Origin: Bryobacteraceae bacterium
GTDB lineage: Bacteria; Acidobacteriota; Terriglobia; Bryobacterales; Bryobacteraceae
Assembly (NCBI GenBank): GCA_026129905.1
Contig: JAHCHE010000024.1
Coordinates: 62,001 to 126,000 of the forward strand
Direction: 5' to 3'
Length of the DNA: 64,000 nt
Part shown: positions 63,400 through 64,000 of the stretch, piece by piece
Layout: every line of letters starts with the position of its first letter
Numbering within the stretch: the stretch's first letter is position 1
Program-made: the position numbers and the translations under genes
Notes under the pieces: model-generated
What the model was told of the DNA's origin: nothing
Seen by the model: only the letters and a program-made list of their open reading frames with translations
Databases searched by the model: none

Positions 63400-64000
63400 T
63401 CACAGGCCTGTTAGCCAATCCGTGTCCAGCAGCTTCTCCAGTTGATCGCGGAACTGGAGTTTCAAATCCTCGACGCTGTCGTAGCGCGTCCAGAAGTGCC
63501 CCAGCCTGTCCAGTTTCTTCTGAAATGCCCACAAGGAATTGAGATCGGCCTCCCGCGCGCTGCCGGTTTTGATTTCGGCGTTCTTGAAGAAAGTATATAT
63601 TCTTGGTTTCCCGGCGCTTAAGAACTGCCCGTACGCCACATCGAACTCTTCCTCGGTGAACTTACCCGTCTTCGTGAAGAACAGCGAAACGAAAATGTCG
63701 CAGTTGCGCACCTCCTTGTTGTACTCGTTCTGGAGGCGCGTCGCCGACATTGCGTCGAGGAAATTCTCCCACCTGATAATTTCCAGGTAAAAGCCTCGTT
63801 TGCGGAATCCGTCGTTCTGCTGGCGAAAGTAAAGGTCGAAAGCATCGCGATCCTCCCGCAGCTCGGCGGAGGAGGCAAGGAAGATCCGGATCGTCCGTTC
63901 GCGCCCTCCGCGCCGCCGTTCCTCGTCCACCCAGCCCGGCAGTTTGTCCGCGCGGATGCCGTCCAGCAGTTCCAGCACGTCCACCTGTTCATAGCTCCGC
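63400..64000 (-). CDS. TIR/DUF4062-like protein, 5' end cut by window edge
   Basis: At least 195 residues; the frame is open to the window edge and the first in-window start is a GTG at 63984 without a good ribosome site, so the true start is likely outside. Visible: IRIFLASSAELREDRDAF, RGFYLEIIRWENFLDAMS, RLQNEYNKEVRNCDIFVSLF and TKTGKFTEEEFDVAYGQFL, then GKPRIYTFFKN. This is the N-terminal DUF4062/TIR-like module found in bacterial NLR-type and effector-associated proteins. A role in immunity is inference. Upstream domains cannot be seen. Confidence 0.75.
   Translation of the reverse strand, partial: RSYEQVDVLELLDGIRADKLPGWVDEERRRGGRERTIRIFLASSAELREDRDAFDLYFRQQNDGFRKRGFYLEIIRWENFLDAMSATRLQNEYNKEVRNCDIFVSLFFTKTGKFTEEEFDVAYGQFLSAGKPRIYTFFKNAEIKTGSAREADLNSLWAFQKKLDRLGHFWTRYDSVEDLKLQFRDQLEKLLDTDWLTGL

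Overview
The window is high-GC bacterial chromosome that most resembles an acidobacterium of the Solibacteres/Bryobacterales type. The clues are a VWFA-related protein of the acidobacteria-typical kind (21009-22619), several sugar oxidoreductases and isomerases with Tat-like leaders, DUF1080, neutral-ceramidase-like and DUF4838 proteins, and heparinase. This placement is inferred from gene content; no rRNA or tRNA gene was recognised. Genes are dense on both strands, often with 4-base ATGA or GTGA overlaps.

Layout. 0-7 kb: a Gfo/Idh/MocA oxidoreductase converges on a minus-strand operon read cdaA-cdaR-glmM-DUF1080-HDAC-like, which joins cyclic di-AMP synthesis to cell-wall amino-sugar supply. 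A nucleotidyltransferase-like gene diverges from it. 7-24 kb: two tandem ceramidase-like hydrolases, a DUF4838 protein, alpha-glucan phosphorylase, an S55-like protein coupled to a beta-propeller protein, a sugar isomerase, an iron-type alcohol dehydrogenase with a small monooxygenase, DinB, the VWFA protein and a lone nuoM. 24-29 kb: hypF-hypC-hypD-hypE, the hydrogenase cofactor maturation set, with no hypA, hypB or hydrogenase genes alongside. 28.9-30.3 kb: an S41 protease.

30.4-39.1 kb: a surface-glycan cluster with a nucleotide-sugar epimerase, a protein built almost wholly of ~42-residue W-Y/H-Y repeats, two tandemly duplicated double-domain glycosyltransferases carrying one copy of the same repeat near their C-termini, and a zinc-ribbon methyltransferase. 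39-46.8 kb: a sugar isomerase, glycolate oxidase subunits glcE-glcF, a sugar porter, a decayed HemN-like radical SAM gene, an alpha/beta hydrolase and a SelA-fold PLP protein with a leader.

46.9-49.7 kb is an accessory island: an orphan FitA-like antitoxin, an AT-richer HEPN-like gene and a 1,030-bp IS1182-type element flanked by CTAG duplications whose transposase has lost its middle. 49.7-62.4 kb returns to core and catabolic genes: an esterase, a SYLF protein, YtxH-pruA, an M48 protease, pyruvate kinase, FtsK, heparinase and a second Tat-type Gfo/Idh oxidoreductase. The last 1.6 kb holds a frameshifted HEAT-repeat remnant, a gamma-glutamylcyclotransferase-like gene and a TIR/DUF4062-like gene running off the edge.

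Together the genes suggest a soil-type heterotroph that degrades polysaccharides, with part of its sugar processing exported, an elaborated surface glycan and c-di-AMP signalling. The best leads for something undescribed are the shared glycosyltransferase repeat, the permuted S55-like protein with its propeller partner, the HEPN gene in the island, and the TIR-like gene at the right edge.
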